Positions 24,901 to 32,909 of a stretch of DNA of 64,000 bases are shown piece after piece (within the stretch, counting starts at the first letter, position 1; every line of letters starts with the position of its first letter). Made by a program: the position numbers and the translations under genes. Below the pieces are notes generated by a model that was not told the DNA's origin, ran no database searches, and worked only from the letters and a program-made list of their open reading frames with translations. The stretch is from JACPHD01 sp964526325 (lineage in GTDB: Bacteria; Patescibacteriota; Patescibacteriia; Patescibacteriales; GWC2-42-12): contig CAZGKM010000002.1 of the NCBI GenBank assembly GCA_964526325.1, positions 17,043 through 81,042 on the forward strand, given 5' to 3'.

Positions 24901-27331
24901 CTACTTTAGGCAGACCGCAAGTTTGATTCTTTTTAGCGCATTTATCTACATTTAATTTATATTCGCACAAATCGGTTTTACAAACATTGAAATTATTACA
25001 GCTATAATCACAGGTGCCGGTTTCACTAACTTCCCCGCCGCCGTAAGTTGAGCATTTGCCGGGCGAGTTTGGACAAAAATAACTGCTTGAGCATTGGCTT
25101 AAGCCATAATTTGAGCAGGCCTGCCCATCGGAACATTCGGTTTTTCCGTCACTGTCCAAATCTTTACAGCCGCCGGTGGAACAGCATTGCAGATCGCCGT
25201 CGCATTGATCCGGTTTATTGACGGGACAGCTATCACATTGGCCGGTAAGATGGTTGCATTGATTGGGAGCGCAACAGTTGAAGGTAATGGCACTGCCCTG
25301 CTGGACATTGGGTATATCGCATTTTTCTTGATTAACCGAACATTCACCTGACTTAGTGGAAAATGTCCAGCCAAAACCGCAGCCTCCTGGCGAACCCTGA
25401 GCGCAAGTCCCGGTTGCGCGGCAGATGCCTGACCAATAAGTGCCGCCGCCGCAACATTCTTCTCCCAACTCGCATTCGGAGCTGGAAGAACATTTGCCTA
25501 CGCGAAAAGGCAAAGGATTGCTGATATATCCTTGGCTATCAATTATTCTGAACGGACCGCTGATTGAATCCACAGGCACATTATTATCAACTTTTTGATC
25601 ACCCCAGCTTCGTATTGAAGCTTCCTTATTATTAAAATATTGGGCGCGGCCGCTTCCCTGATTAACGCCGAATCTTTCGCCATTTGCGGTTACCGGCCAG
25701 CCAACCGGACCGTTATTCGGATTTAACAGACAAAGGCCCGGAGTAGGCGTCTTGTTATTGATCGTAAAGTTGGCCGGCAAGCTGGTTTTATCATAAGAGT
25801 TGGTAACTTCAACTTTATAATCGCCCAGATTATTTACCTTTGGCACTTTAACAACAATATAAGTATCATGCCACCAATTATTGCGGCAGGCCTCGGGAAA
25901 ATCAATATCGGCGTTGATTTTTGTATTCGGATCAGCCGGCCAATAAAATTTTACCGAACTTTTTTGCGCGTTGTAAATTTTAAAATTACGGCCGTAAATA
26001 GTTATATACTGGCCGGGCGGACCGTTATCCGGCTCGATATAGTCAATTGCCGGATTAGTATCAATATTATTAATCACCGTAAAAACAAGATCATTGGAAT
26101 TGACATTATTCGTTTGAACAAACACCGAATTCCTGCCGTCTTGAATATTGGGTACGGTAGCGTCAACAGAAGTATTGGTCCAATTGGCAATATTATTAGC
26201 TTCAATGGCGTTAGCGCTATTGCCGAATAAAACCGAATGAGGAGAAAGATTAAAGGCCGTGCCCTGGACATTAAAGTCATCGTCCAAACCGCCTCTGGAC
26301 GGGTCAATCTGGCAGACTCCCGGACGCTTAATATTGTTTACCAAAAAATCATTAATCCGCGCGCCGCGGTTATTATCGGTCGTATCGTAATAATTTTTAC
26401 TGTCGATTACTTTAATCGGACCGCTAACGGCTCCGTTAGGCACAGCGACTATAATCTGATTATCCTGCCAAAAACTAGTGCAGAGCGGATTAACTTCGTT
26501 CGGGAAAGTCGCAATTTTATCGTCGCTTGTATTATTGGGGTCGCCCATAAAAACTACTTGGCCGGTGGTTGTGCCGAAATATCTGCCGCCTATGGTAATA
26601 AAATTTCCCACAGCGCCATTAGGCGTACTTGAAGCATCGATCGGGCTTACCCAGGCGATTAAAGGCGTTTTAATACAAGTACAATTATCGTTAGACGAAC
26701 AAACTAAATTATCCGCGCAATCAACCGCTTGGCAGCCGGCCAGATCGGTATCGGCGTCGCAACTTTGGCCGTCTGACGGCTGAGTTGATTTTTGGCAGGT
26801 ACAGGTAGAACTAACGCAATCTAGACCGGACGCGCAGTCGCCGTTCGCGCATTGAGTATCTTGTAAATCAACCAAGCAAGGATCGCCTTCTCCGGGCAAA
26901 CCTCCGCCGCCCGGAGGTACGGTGCCTCCGCCGCCCGGAGGTACGGTGCCTCCGCCGCCGGTAGCATCTAGCAAACTGTTTAAAACAAAGCTGGCGATAG
27001 CGAATGAAGCCAAACAAATCAATAAGCCGATAACAGCGCCGATTAACACTTTTTTGGCTTTTTCAACTTTATCCGCCTCGCCTTCAGCCGTCATCCAAAG
27101 CCAGCCGGCATACATTATTAAGCCCACGGCGATAATTCCTAAAAAGCCCAATATTATTCTTATTATTCTGGCCGCGATAATTCTCGGATCGCTGGCCGCG
27201 CTTAAGCCCGTGCCTTCAGCGTAGTTTAAGCCAATATCAGGACCGGTAGCGGCCAAAACAAAATTAGCCACAGCAAAAACGGCTATTGCTAAAAAAATTA
27301 ATAATAATAATTTCTTGATTACTTTATTCAT
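21998..27331 (-). CDS. Giant surface protein: pilin-like N-terminus with IPT/TIG, Cys-rich, Big and fibronectin III domains
   Basis: About 1777 residues from the ATG at 27331 (a TTG four codons upstream is also in frame). A signal-type helix ends near AATGPDIGLNYAEGTGL, then two hydrophobic helices (LGFLGIIAVGLIMYAGWLWM and AVIGLLICLASFAIASFVLN) form the VirB2/TrbC-like T4SS pilin domain known in CPR. A Gly/Pro linker with a tandem repeat leads to an ectodomain. It has about four IPT/TIG units (residues 230-640, such as YIEPDNGPPGQYITIYGRNF), a very cysteine-rich region (660-1220), a Big_5/Ig-like domain at NVIETVPAAGAVDVCRNS, and two fibronectin type III domains at the C-terminus. It is likely displayed on the cell surface for adhesion or host contact. 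Confidence 0.85.
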   Translation of the reverse strand: MNKVIKKLLLLIFLAIAVFAVANFVLAATGPDIGLNYAEGTGLSAASDPRIIAARIIRIILGFLGIIAVGLIMYAGWLWMTAEGEADKVEKAKKVLIGAVIGLLICLASFAIASFVLNSLLDATGGGGTVPPGGGGTVPPGGGGLPGEGDPCLVDLQDTQCANGDCASGLDCVSSTCTCQKSTQPSDGQSCDADTDLAGCQAVDCADNLVCSSNDNCTCIKTPLIAWVSPIDASSTPNGAVGNFITIGGRYFGTTTGQVVFMGDPNNTSDDKIATFPNEVNPLCTSFWQDNQIIVAVPNGAVSGPIKVIDSKNYYDTTDNNRGARINDFLVNNIKRPGVCQIDPSRGGLDDDFNVQGTAFNLSPHSVLFGNSANAIEANNIANWTNTSVDATVPNIQDGRNSVFVQTNNVNSNDLVFTVINNIDTNPAIDYIEPDNGPPGQYITIYGRNFKIYNAQKSSVKFYWPADPNTKINADIDFPEACRNNWWHDTYIVVKVPKVNNLGDYKVEVTNSYDKTSLPANFTINNKTPTPGLCLLNPNNGPVGWPVTANGERFGVNQGSGRAQYFNNKEASIRSWGDQKVDNNVPVDSISGPFRIIDSQGYISNPLPFRVGKCSSSSECELGEECCGGGTYWSGICRATGTCAQGSPGGCGFGWTFSTKSGECSVNQEKCDIPNVQQGSAITFNCCAPNQCNHLTGQCDSCPVNKPDQCDGDLQCCSTGGCKDLDSDGKTECSDGQACSNYGLSQCSSSYFCPNSPGKCSTYGGGEVSETGTCDYSCNNFNVCKTDLCEYKLNVDKCAKKNQTCGLPKVVNYTLSDIAATSTASCLAYGGENRWIITISTSCPSGWTSIFGGRCMENNTTCSACDTGFKCIKETSGAIVGICAVEQSLCPIGSICGSDNKCTKSDSASCECCCRIGHDGEDCCSPLKCEGKCGSDITANTNTYGRCSGCAGVGTTQIEHNEACNCSGTSGKFCLIDSANPSGVCQDCAQISSAATCSGLGVGTCCVDAKNKNACRGGEAPYATGLPAYNYCAYYECGAGSCSNIAVASSSSPSYATLAECDNKCKPAAQFGNTCFESAMTTQSCDINKCVGFACLNEDGTGPVPSNCGTCCCDPFAALDSCASLNSSLICKPNQAPCSGDKRGLCCGCSQDSECGDANSVGCGNDTCCHARPNVIETVPAAGAVDVCRNSLVKVTFDQPMRTDTFNGNIIVAGEYGSDQCPANTKYLTAIYKPGLFVKLTNWLAGLPIFNKFFINQAQAMAGNFCAVPGMVKGYIQANETTVLEFRLQKILEANRKYYVIIKGDSDVSDAMNNGVLSQSGIGLKTTDEEIFNGVNFKGKIWSFTTKAETADNKGVCFVNYVAINPSGYLFNTVVNDPADDDSANAAYDTIRDVDKVFRATAYFSPTQPVMPIENVYNWRWDWLIDDKSVAKFINGENALDDNPVQTLVAQNVKEANTLLHVKTTITQDAVGKISTVGQFKENAADVYVFLCANPWPPFKDDGSWEPWRDASSNCTTVAGGCSGTNFELYYCRDTGEAGTADDFPPILSDKAVIRGSSAEQNIIKEFYFFREDTPDIASNLATTTNDTIKQGGKAGLTWQAISVPTGQIFDKYLVYYGTKSGGYSQSISVADPGTIANPVVISNLTNGVKYYFAVTAKYKSGAESSYSNETNFIPADVWPPQIPQNLAGTAGAGKAVITWQANTDDTAIYKIYFGAESGSLGASVNLEKNKCSAATGQCEITINNLSAGVTYYFAVSSLDLKANESDKSEEINLTIL
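26896..26955. repeat. Tandem repeat encoding the Gly/Pro linker of the giant surface protein
   Basis: Two identical units of about 24 bases (GCCGCCCGGAGGTACGGTGC and following) encode two GGGGTVPP blocks between the pilin-like domain and the ectodomain. The units are identical, which suggests recent expansion or contraction by slippage. Confidence 0.7.
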
Positions 27332-27372
27332 GAGTGAAAACAAATTTTAATTTTTAATTTTTAAATAATTTT

Positions 27373-29103
27373 TTACCAACAACTGCTATTACTGCTCGGC
27401 GTGCCATCGCAACAAGAAGGATTGCCGTTTACGCCAAGGCCGGAGCAAGGCGTATAACAATTCTGATAAATGTCTTTAATGCCGGAATTCAACTCAACCG
27501 AGTAATTGGTGTCTTCATTAAACTGATCATGATTAACGTAAGCGGTCGTTTTACTGTCGCTAAAATTATCGCTTTTGGTTATCCAGTAGTTATAAAGAGT
27601 GGCCGCGCTTTTTAAATTTATGCTTGAGCTATTTAACGATGAGCTCATTAAAAATTTATTAAAAGTAGCTTCCGGTACGGCCGATAAATCCACTCCGCTG
27701 ATGCCGACCGACGGATTTATCTGATCTACCTTTGGCGGTATAATATCAATCGTATTGTTAGTATTGAACAACCAATAATAATCATCGCCTTGGCCATCGT
27801 GCGTTTGGCTGTTGGCGTTATAGGGCACTAAATTGCTTTGCGACTCCGGCCCCTGAGACGTGCCATCGCTATTGCCGTCAAACGAATTATCCGCCATATC
27901 AACTACGCCGTCGTAAGGGAAAACGGCCGAAGCAATATTAACGTCAAAAGTCGCGGCATTAATAAAAGCTTTAATTTGCTTATTGCCGGGCAAGCAATAA
28001 ATCGTCTGACCGCAAGAATTAATGCCGCAAGCGTCAAAAGTTAAATATTCCACGGTTTTATACTGGTTGGAAATATAAAAAATACCCTCGATTATGACGC
28101 TATCGGTATTATTTAAAACCTTGATATTATCAAATCCGTCACCATCTTTAAAAAATCCACTGGCCGAAATCGGGTCAACCGCCTCGGAAAAATTTATTTG
28201 CACGACGACGTTTCTCGGTTCGGTAGTGCTGGGCTGTGGAATTATGCTTTCTACTTTCGGCGGCGTGGTATCAATAAAAGTTCCGACTTCAAACATCCAG
28301 TCATAAGCTATTTCGCCTAACACGGCGCCAAAAGCCAAATCGCCATTGGCTTTTTTTATGTTCTTGCTTAAGCCGACCGTGTACCAAATTTTTTCCGTGG
28401 GCGAGCCTAAATATTGCGTCGGCTTAAAAACAAAAGTTTTATTATCGTCGGTTTTAAACGCGCTGACATCAAAAGTCACCGCGCCGGCTACGCCGTCTAC
28501 GGTTTTATAAATTTTAATATTTTGCTGGTTGATCTTGCCATCGGTTATAATAGTGGCCGGATCGATAGCCTCTTTAAAAGTAACCGCGATTTTGGTGTTT
28601 CTCGGAACGTCTTTTTGGTTGCGTGCCGGATAATGGGAATTGATTATGCCTGAACCTAAAGCTGAAATTCCGCCGCCGGCGCCTCCGCCCGGAGGTCCGG
28701 CAACGTTGCCGTCAACTATGCCCATTAATTTATTAAGAATAAAGCTGACTATCGCGAAAGCCGCTAAAATAATTAATAGACCGATAACCGCGTTGGTTAA
28801 CGTCTTTTTGGCCTGCGCGATTTTTTCTTCATTGCCTTCGCTTGTCATCCAGAGCCAGCCGGCATACATTATTAAACTCACCGCTATAATGCCAAGAAAA
28901 CCGATAATTATTCTGATAATTTTAGCGATAGTTACTCTTATATCCTGGGAATTGCTTAAGCCCGTGCCTTCAGCGTAGTTTAAGCCAATTTCAGGTCCGG
29001 TCGCGGCCAAAACAAAATTTGACAACAAAAAAATAGCCAATAGCATAAATAAACATACGCCGGCTATTTTATAAAGCCTATTAAATTTTCCGTTTTTTAG
29101 CAT
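27373..29103 (-). CDS. Surface protein: pilin-like N-terminus with Big/Ig-like domains (paralogue)
   Basis: About 576 residues from the ATG at 29103 (the frame extends to a GTG at 29139). The N-terminus is a clear paralogue of the giant protein downstream: AATGPEIGLNYAEGTGLS, then two helices with IAVSLIMYAGWLWMTSEGNE. The ectodomain has Big_5-type Ig-like domains, at NQKDVPRNTKIAVTFKEAID, TEPRNVVVQINFSEAVDP and a third near PPKVDQINPSVGISG. It stops soon after a short Cys cluster (CYTPCSGLG, SCCDG, SSCW). The abrupt end at the point where the paralogue becomes Cys-rich suggests it could be a shortened version, but no frameshift is visible. Tandem duplication of a surface gene is the simplest history. 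Confidence 0.82.
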   Translation of the reverse strand: MLKNGKFNRLYKIAGVCLFMLLAIFLLSNFVLAATGPEIGLNYAEGTGLSNSQDIRVTIAKIIRIIIGFLGIIAVSLIMYAGWLWMTSEGNEEKIAQAKKTLTNAVIGLLIILAAFAIVSFILNKLMGIVDGNVAGPPGGGAGGGISALGSGIINSHYPARNQKDVPRNTKIAVTFKEAIDPATIITDGKINQQNIKIYKTVDGVAGAVTFDVSAFKTDDNKTFVFKPTQYLGSPTEKIWYTVGLSKNIKKANGDLAFGAVLGEIAYDWMFEVGTFIDTTPPKVESIIPQPSTTEPRNVVVQINFSEAVDPISASGFFKDGDGFDNIKVLNNTDSVIIEGIFYISNQYKTVEYLTFDACGINSCGQTIYCLPGNKQIKAFINAATFDVNIASAVFPYDGVVDMADNSFDGNSDGTSQGPESQSNLVPYNANSQTHDGQGDDYYWLFNTNNTIDIIPPKVDQINPSVGISGVDLSAVPEATFNKFLMSSSLNSSSINLKSAATLYNYWITKSDNFSDSKTTAYVNHDQFNEDTNYSVELNSGIKDIYQNCYTPCSGLGVNGNPSCCDGTPSSNSSCW

Positions 29104-29189
29104 GGTAAAAAATAAGTTTAAAAACTTTGACTTTTGCACAATCTTGTAATAATATTATAACATAAACAAAATAACAAAAGCAAATAATC

Positions 29190-30656
29190 ATGACCATAAA
29201 TCAAATTATAAACAACTTTAAGCAAAATTACCCGAAAGCTGATACGACCATGATTCAGCTGGCTTATGAATTCGCCGTTAAGGCCCACTCGGGCCAAAAA
29301 AGAAAAAGCGGCGAACCTTATATCCAGCACTCTTTACATACGGCTTTTGTTTTAGTTCAGATTAAAGCTGACATGGAAACTATTATTGCCGGTCTTTTGC
29401 ATGATATCCCGGAAGATAGCGAATATACTTTGGCGGATATAGAAAAAAATTTTGGCAAAGAGATAGCCGATCTGGTGGAAGGCATAACCAAATTAAGTAA
29501 AATTAAATACCGCGGCATTGAACGCTACCGCGAAAGTCTGCGCAAGATGTTTTTAGCCATGGCGCAAGACTTAAGAGTTATTTTGATAAAATTCGCCGAC
29601 CGCCTGCATAACCTAAGAACGCTGGAATCCCTGCCTTTGGAAAAACGCCAACGCATCGCCCGCGAAACTTTGGAAATTTACGCTCCGATCGCTGGCCTTC
29701 TGGGTATCTGGAGATTAAAATGGCAGATGGAAGATATCTGCTTTAAGCATCTCCACCCGGAAGACTATAAAAAAATAGCTTATAAATTTGAAGTGGAAAA
29801 AAAACTTGAGCACAATCAATATATCCAAAGAGTTAAAAACATGCTGGGCGCGAAACTCCGAGAGGCAAAAATTTCTTTCCATATTATCAGCCGTTTTAAG
29901 CATCTTTACAGCATCTATTTAAAACTGCAGAAAAAAGACAGAAAATTCGACGAAATTCACGATGTTTTTGCCTTGCGGATTATTGTATCCAACGTTGCCG
30001 ATTGTTACAAAACATTAGGCATAATTCATTCTTTATGGCGGCCCAACCCGGGAAGGTTTAAAGATTACATCGCCGTGCCAAAGCCTAACGGCTATCGAGC
30101 TCTTCATACTACTGTTTACGGCCCGGAAGGCAAATCCACTGAATTTCAAATCAGAACCGAAGAAATGGATGACGTGGCCAAATACGGCATAGCCGCCCAT
30201 TGGTCCTATAAAATGAGCGGCGGCCGCAGCGAAAATTCAAAAAAACAGCCGGATTGGGTAAAAGAAGTCTTGCAAATTCAAAAAGAAACCGAAAACACCT
30301 CTGATTTTATCAAGCAAATAAAATTCGACGTTTTCCGCGACCGTATTTTTATTTTTACGCCCAAAGGCGACGTCTTTGATTTGCCGGAAGGAGCTACGCC
30401 GATTGATTTCGCTTATTATGTACATTCGGATATCGGCAACCAAGCGGTCAGCGCTTTAGTTAATGATAATATCGCTCCTTTAAGTCAAGAACTGAAAAAC
30501 GGCGACTTGGTGGAAATTATCACTGAAAAAAAACGCCAAGGCCCGAGCCGCGACTGGCTTAAATTCGTTAAAACCGCCACGGCCAGAAATAAAATCAAAC
30601 AAAATTTAAAAAATACCATGATGGATAATATTAAAAGATTCATACCAAAGATATAA
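29190..30656 (+). CDS. RelA/SpoT family (p)ppGpp synthetase/hydrolase
   Basis: A stringent-response enzyme. Domains in order: an HD hydrolase domain (HSGQKRKSGEPYIQHSLH near residues 33-50, LLHDIPEDSEYT at 69-80), a synthetase domain (FKHLYSIYLKLQKKDRKFDE, DVFALRIIV, then RFKDYIAVPKPNGYRALHTT) and a TGS domain (DRIFIFTPKGDVFDLPEGAT, residues about 378-440). At 488 residues it lacks the helical, zinc-finger and ACT domains of full-length Rel, as is common in CPR. The hydrolase motif reads HDIPEDSEYT rather than HDVVEDT but keeps the HD and ED. It is divergent from the pilin-like genes and monocistronic, ending at a strong terminator. Confidence 0.93.
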   Translation: MTINQIINNFKQNYPKADTTMIQLAYEFAVKAHSGQKRKSGEPYIQHSLHTAFVLVQIKADMETIIAGLLHDIPEDSEYTLADIEKNFGKEIADLVEGITKLSKIKYRGIERYRESLRKMFLAMAQDLRVILIKFADRLHNLRTLESLPLEKRQRIARETLEIYAPIAGLLGIWRLKWQMEDICFKHLHPEDYKKIAYKFEVEKKLEHNQYIQRVKNMLGAKLREAKISFHIISRFKHLYSIYLKLQKKDRKFDEIHDVFALRIIVSNVADCYKTLGIIHSLWRPNPGRFKDYIAVPKPNGYRALHTTVYGPEGKSTEFQIRTEEMDDVAKYGIAAHWSYKMSGGRSENSKKQPDWVKEVLQIQKETENTSDFIKQIKFDVFRDRIFIFTPKGDVFDLPEGATPIDFAYYVHSDIGNQAVSALVNDNIAPLSQELKNGDLVEIITEKKRQGPSRDWLKFVKTATARNKIKQNLKNTMMDNIKRFIPKI

Positions 30657-30671
30657 AATAGAAACACACAA

Positions 30672-30700
30672 AAAACACCGCGGCTTAAGCGGTGTTTTAT
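30672..30700 (+). terminator. Rho-independent terminator after the relA/spoT gene
   Basis: AAACACCGC, a 7-base loop, and GCGGTGTTTTAT form a 9-bp stem running into a T-rich tail, 16 bases after the stop codon. Confidence 0.85.
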
Positions 30701-30766
30701 GTTATTTTGGCAGTTTAATTTTTTCTTTTAATTTCTTTCAACAGTTTTTATCCTCGCTTTAGATTT

Positions 30767-30952
30767 TTATTTTAAAATTTTTTGATAGCATGGAAAACAA
30801 TATGACCTATTCCCAGAAATTACGGTTCCGCATTTTTTGCATTTACGCCGCCCAAAACTAACAAAACTTCTGCTTTTATTTTTTTCGTGGCACGAATAAC
30901 ATGCAGAAAATATTCCTGGTGTAACTCTGCCACATTTGCCACATTTCCCCAT
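30767..30952 (-). CDS. Small double zinc-ribbon protein (61 aa)
   Basis: Contains two C-x2-C ... C-x2-C modules: CGKCGRV with CYSCHEK, and CKKCGTV with CFPCYQK, giving eight cysteines suited to two structural zinc sites. There are no other motifs, and it is highly basic. The start lies 1 base after the end of the ImmA/IrrE gene, so it is the third gene of an XRE-ImmA-zinc ribbon operon. Its small size and position suggest an accessory regulator or nucleic-acid-binding partner, which is inference. Confidence 0.75.
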   Translation of the reverse strand: MGKCGKCGRVTPGIFSACYSCHEKNKSRSFVSFGRRKCKKCGTVISGNRSYCFPCYQKILK

Positions 30953-30953
30953 A

Positions 30954-31562
30954 TTATTTATTTAAATCGGCTAAAGCTATTTCAAGTGGCGTAGGGCTAA
31001 CGCCAAAATATTTTGCTATCGGTCCGGCCATATATTCATTAAGCGTCTTAGGATCTATTTTTGAAATATCAATGTTATTATCAAACAAAAATTTATTTAA
31101 TACTTTAATTTTTATTTCTCTTAATTTATCCCTGGGTATCAATAAATAATTGGCAAAATTATTTGCTTGCACTTCTATAAAATGGTGTTGATCGCCGGTT
31201 AATTCGTCATGAAATTTAGTAATATCGTCAGAATCTTTGATTTTAAACCGTTCAAAAAGATTTTTATGCAAAATTAAATGGCCCACTTCGTGAGCATAGG
31301 AAAATCTTAATCTGTTGTTTCCAGCTCTATACGACTCATCATCCACTACCATGTGTTGCCAATCAGATGTTATAAATGCATCAAAACCTTTTAATTTAAG
31401 TAGCTCGGGCTTTGTTACGATATTAATTTTCAACTTTACATCAATGATTGTCTCTATATCTACAGGAATTGTATTATTCCAATATTTTTCTCTGAATATT
31501 TCTGCCGCTTTATAAATATCAGCCTTGGACAAATAAGGCACCATGAAATTTTGAAAATTCAT
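30954..31562 (-). CDS. ImmA/IrrE family metallo-endopeptidase
   Basis: A 202-residue zinc protease of the ImmA/IrrE family (DUF955). The catalytic motif is HEVGHLILHKN near residue 92, with a downstream acidic helix (HHFIEVQANNFANYLLIP) whose Glu and following N-N-F-A pattern match the family third ligand region. Members cleave a cognate XRE-type repressor in response to DNA damage or other signals, as ImmA does for ImmR in ICEBs1 and IrrE for DdrO in Deinococcus. The XRE gene lies directly upstream (4 bases), which supports a repressor-protease pair. It is unusual in being followed by a zinc-ribbon gene. Confidence 0.9.
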   Translation of the reverse strand: MNFQNFMVPYLSKADIYKAAEIFREKYWNNTIPVDIETIIDVKLKINIVTKPELLKLKGFDAFITSDWQHMVVDDESYRAGNNRLRFSYAHEVGHLILHKNLFERFKIKDSDDITKFHDELTGDQHHFIEVQANNFANYLLIPRDKLREIKIKVLNKFLFDNNIDISKIDPKTLNEYMAGPIAKYFGVSPTPLEIALADLNK

Positions 31563-31566
31563 TTTT

Positions 31567-31947
31567 TTATTTGTTATTTTTTATTAACTTGAATAAATCT
31601 TCAATTTCTTCCTTTGTCGGCTTTTCATTTCTGACAGTTCTAAAAAATGCCGGCATTAATTTTAATGCTTCCGCGTCCGAAAGAATGTCTTGCGGAATTA
31701 TCCCCTGAGCAATTTGTGCTTCATCTATAAATTCACGCATTTCTTCACTCCCGTTTTTTAGCCCTAATATTTTCGCCCATCTCGCCAATATTTTTTCATC
31801 CGCCGGCGGCGGAATTAAGCCTCTTTCAACTTTACTCCAGTTGCTTGGATCATATCCAGTTTCTTTACAAACATTCCTTAAGCTTAATTCTTGCTTAATT
31901 CTTAAATCTTTAAGCATTTCGCCGAATTTTTGTAGATTTTTTTTCAT
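31567..31947 (-). CDS. XRE family transcriptional regulator paired with ImmA
   Basis: A 126-residue protein with an N-terminal helix-turn-helix domain, residues 8-62 (LKDLRIKQELSLRNVCKETG, then DPSNWSKVERGLIPPP), and a C-terminal helical tail that is the likely cleavage or dimerisation part. It is preceded by a good ribosome binding site (AGGTGG) and a sigma70-type promoter that overlaps a 26-base palindrome, as expected for autorepression. The ImmA gene follows after 4 bases. It may control itself and the divergent PD-(D/E)XK-like gene on the other side of the operator. Confidence 0.9.
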   Translation of the reverse strand: MKKNLQKFGEMLKDLRIKQELSLRNVCKETGYDPSNWSKVERGLIPPPADEKILARWAKILGLKNGSEEMREFIDEAQIAQGIIPQDILSDAEALKLMPAFFRTVRNEKPTKEEIEDLFKLIKNNK

Positions 31948-31983
31948 TGATTCACCACCTTTCTAGTTTTTTATAAATTAAAT

Positions 31984-32009
31984 AAGTGTGGTATTATTTT
32001 ACCACACTT
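31984..32009. promoter_or_regulatory. Palindromic operator of the XRE-ImmA operon
   Basis: AAGTGTGGTA, six bases, TACCACACTT: a perfect 10-bp inverted repeat. It overlaps the -10 region of the minus-strand promoter driving the XRE gene and lies about 95 bases upstream of the divergent plus-strand gene, so one dimer site could control both. Confidence 0.8.
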
Positions 32010-32023
32010 AAAATATTTGTAAA
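31996..32023 (-). promoter_or_regulatory. Promoter of the XRE-ImmA operon
   Basis: On the minus strand, TTTACA (32018-32023), a 16-base spacer, and TAAAAT (31996-32001). The -10 lies inside the palindromic operator. Confidence 0.6.
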
Positions 32024-32030
32024 GTTATTA

Positions 32031-32057
32031 TTGACATTTATATTGTATTGATATAAC
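32031..32057 (+). promoter_or_regulatory. Candidate promoter of the PD-(D/E)XK-like gene
   Basis: A perfect -35 TTGACA at 32031-32036 and a -10-like TATAAC at 32052-32057 with a short 15-base spacer. It is 45 bases before an AGGAGG-led start codon. Confidence 0.45.
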
Positions 32058-32102
32058 ATCAATAATTAAACAAAATTTTGTTCATTTCATAAGGAGGAAA
32101 TT

Positions 32103-32600
32103 ATGGCATCGTTAGAAAACGTGAAAGGCAGAATAGCGGAAATGGCGGTTGAAGCAATCTTTATGGCGTCAGGACATACTATATACCAAACCGGCATAGA
32201 GTATCGTATGCCATCGCTTTTTCATTGCGAAGTTAAACCGAAAAAAAATTTCTATGACAAGACAACGGATAAGCTGTGTGACATTCCTGACTTTGCTTTA
32301 CCTGGTTTCAACGGAGAATTAGAATATATTGAGGTAAAATTTAGGCAATATGGGAACTTCTACAAAGAAGATAAACCCCTGCTTGAAAAACTCGCCAAAT
32401 TCTGGGAACCTACTATTATTATAGTTTCATTAAAGAACGGCCAAGCTCATTTTACGAAAGTTGAACCACCCTACATAAAAGATGGCAGTTGTGCACCGCT
32501 AAACGGAATATCAATTTTTGAAGTTGTTCGTTGGGCGCTTGATCCTTTATTACTTCCGTATTGTACAAAATTTGTAGAGATGTTGAATGAAATAAAATAG
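32103..32600 (+). CDS. Putative PD-(D/E)XK nuclease-fold protein (165 aa)
   Basis: No named family recognised. The order of conserved-looking acidic residues fits a PD-(D/E)XK nuclease: an N-terminal helix with Glu (VKGRIAEMAVEAIF, residues 5-18), IPDFAL with Asp near residue 61, and LEYIEVKFRQYG with E-x-K near residues 75-80. The fold assignment is inference from this spacing, as in Holliday-junction-resolvase-like enzymes. It has a textbook ribosome binding site (AGGAGG, 7 bases from ATG) and its own terminator. It is divergent from the XRE-ImmA operon and upstream of a restriction-modification gene, so a defence or DNA-processing role is plausible. Confidence 0.65.
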   Translation: MASLENVKGRIAEMAVEAIFMASGHTIYQTGIEYRMPSLFHCEVKPKKNFYDKTTDKLCDIPDFALPGFNGELEYIEVKFRQYGNFYKEDKPLLEKLAKFWEPTIIIVSLKNGQAHFTKVEPPYIKDGSCAPLNGISIFEVVRWALDPLLLPYCTKFVEMLNEIK

Positions 32601-32616
32601 CAAACAGTTGCTACTC

Positions 32617-32650
32617 GCGTCTTGAATTAAATTTCGAGACGCTTTTTATT
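32617..32650 (+). terminator. Rho-independent terminator
   Basis: GCGTCT, a 14-base AT-rich loop that can extend the stem, AGACGC, then TTTTTATTTTATTT. It is 17 bases after the stop of the nuclease-like gene. Confidence 0.8.
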
Positions 32651-32778
32651 TTATTTAAATTAGAATATTTCTTATAAAATTATTTAATATTAGCTAATAT
32701 TGTAACTTATAATTAATATATTTATCCGCAACTATTTGACATATTTTTTTCAATAAAATCAATTATTTTAGCTAATTT

Positions 32779-32823
32779 TAGAAAAAAACAGCAATTTTTA
32801 ATTAAAAATAGAAAAAAACAGCA
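32779..32823 (+). promoter_or_regulatory. Two 15-bp direct repeats upstream of an extended -10
   Basis: TAGAAAAAAACAGCA occurs at 32779-32793 and again, identical, at 32809-32823, a 30-base period (about three helical turns). The second copy abuts the -10 box at 32827. This is consistent with a tandem binding site for a regulator. Confidence 0.55.
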
Positions 32824-32832
32824 TGCTATAAT
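32824..32832 (+). promoter_or_regulatory. Extended -10 promoter of the 46-aa gene
   Basis: TGCTATAAT: an extended -10 with the TG dinucleotide and a perfect TATAAT hexamer. No good -35 is present, as is usual for extended -10 promoters. Transcription would start near 32839. Confidence 0.6.
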
Positions 32833-32844
32833 ATTAATAGAGTA

Positions 32845-32909
32845 CTTTCTCGTTCCTCGGAAACGAGCTAATTAACCCGATCTGTAGTCTGAGGCGTAGA
32901 TCGAAAAAA
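32845..32909 (+). ncRNA. Structured 5' leader with two hairpins (candidate cis-regulatory RNA)
   Basis: Between the extended -10 and the small gene. Hairpin 1 pairs CTCGTT with AACGAG around TCCTCGGA-like bases. Hairpin 2 pairs CGATCT with AGATCG around GTAGTCTGAGGCGT. The local GC is higher than in the surrounding AT-rich DNA. I do not recognise a known riboswitch class. Confidence 0.4.

Noticed and set aside
27373..29103. The shorter pilin-like surface gene as a frameshifted pseudogene of the giant one
   Set aside because: Its ectodomain differs from the start and it ends with a normal stop. No remnant of the longer form is seen in the 40-base gap downstream.
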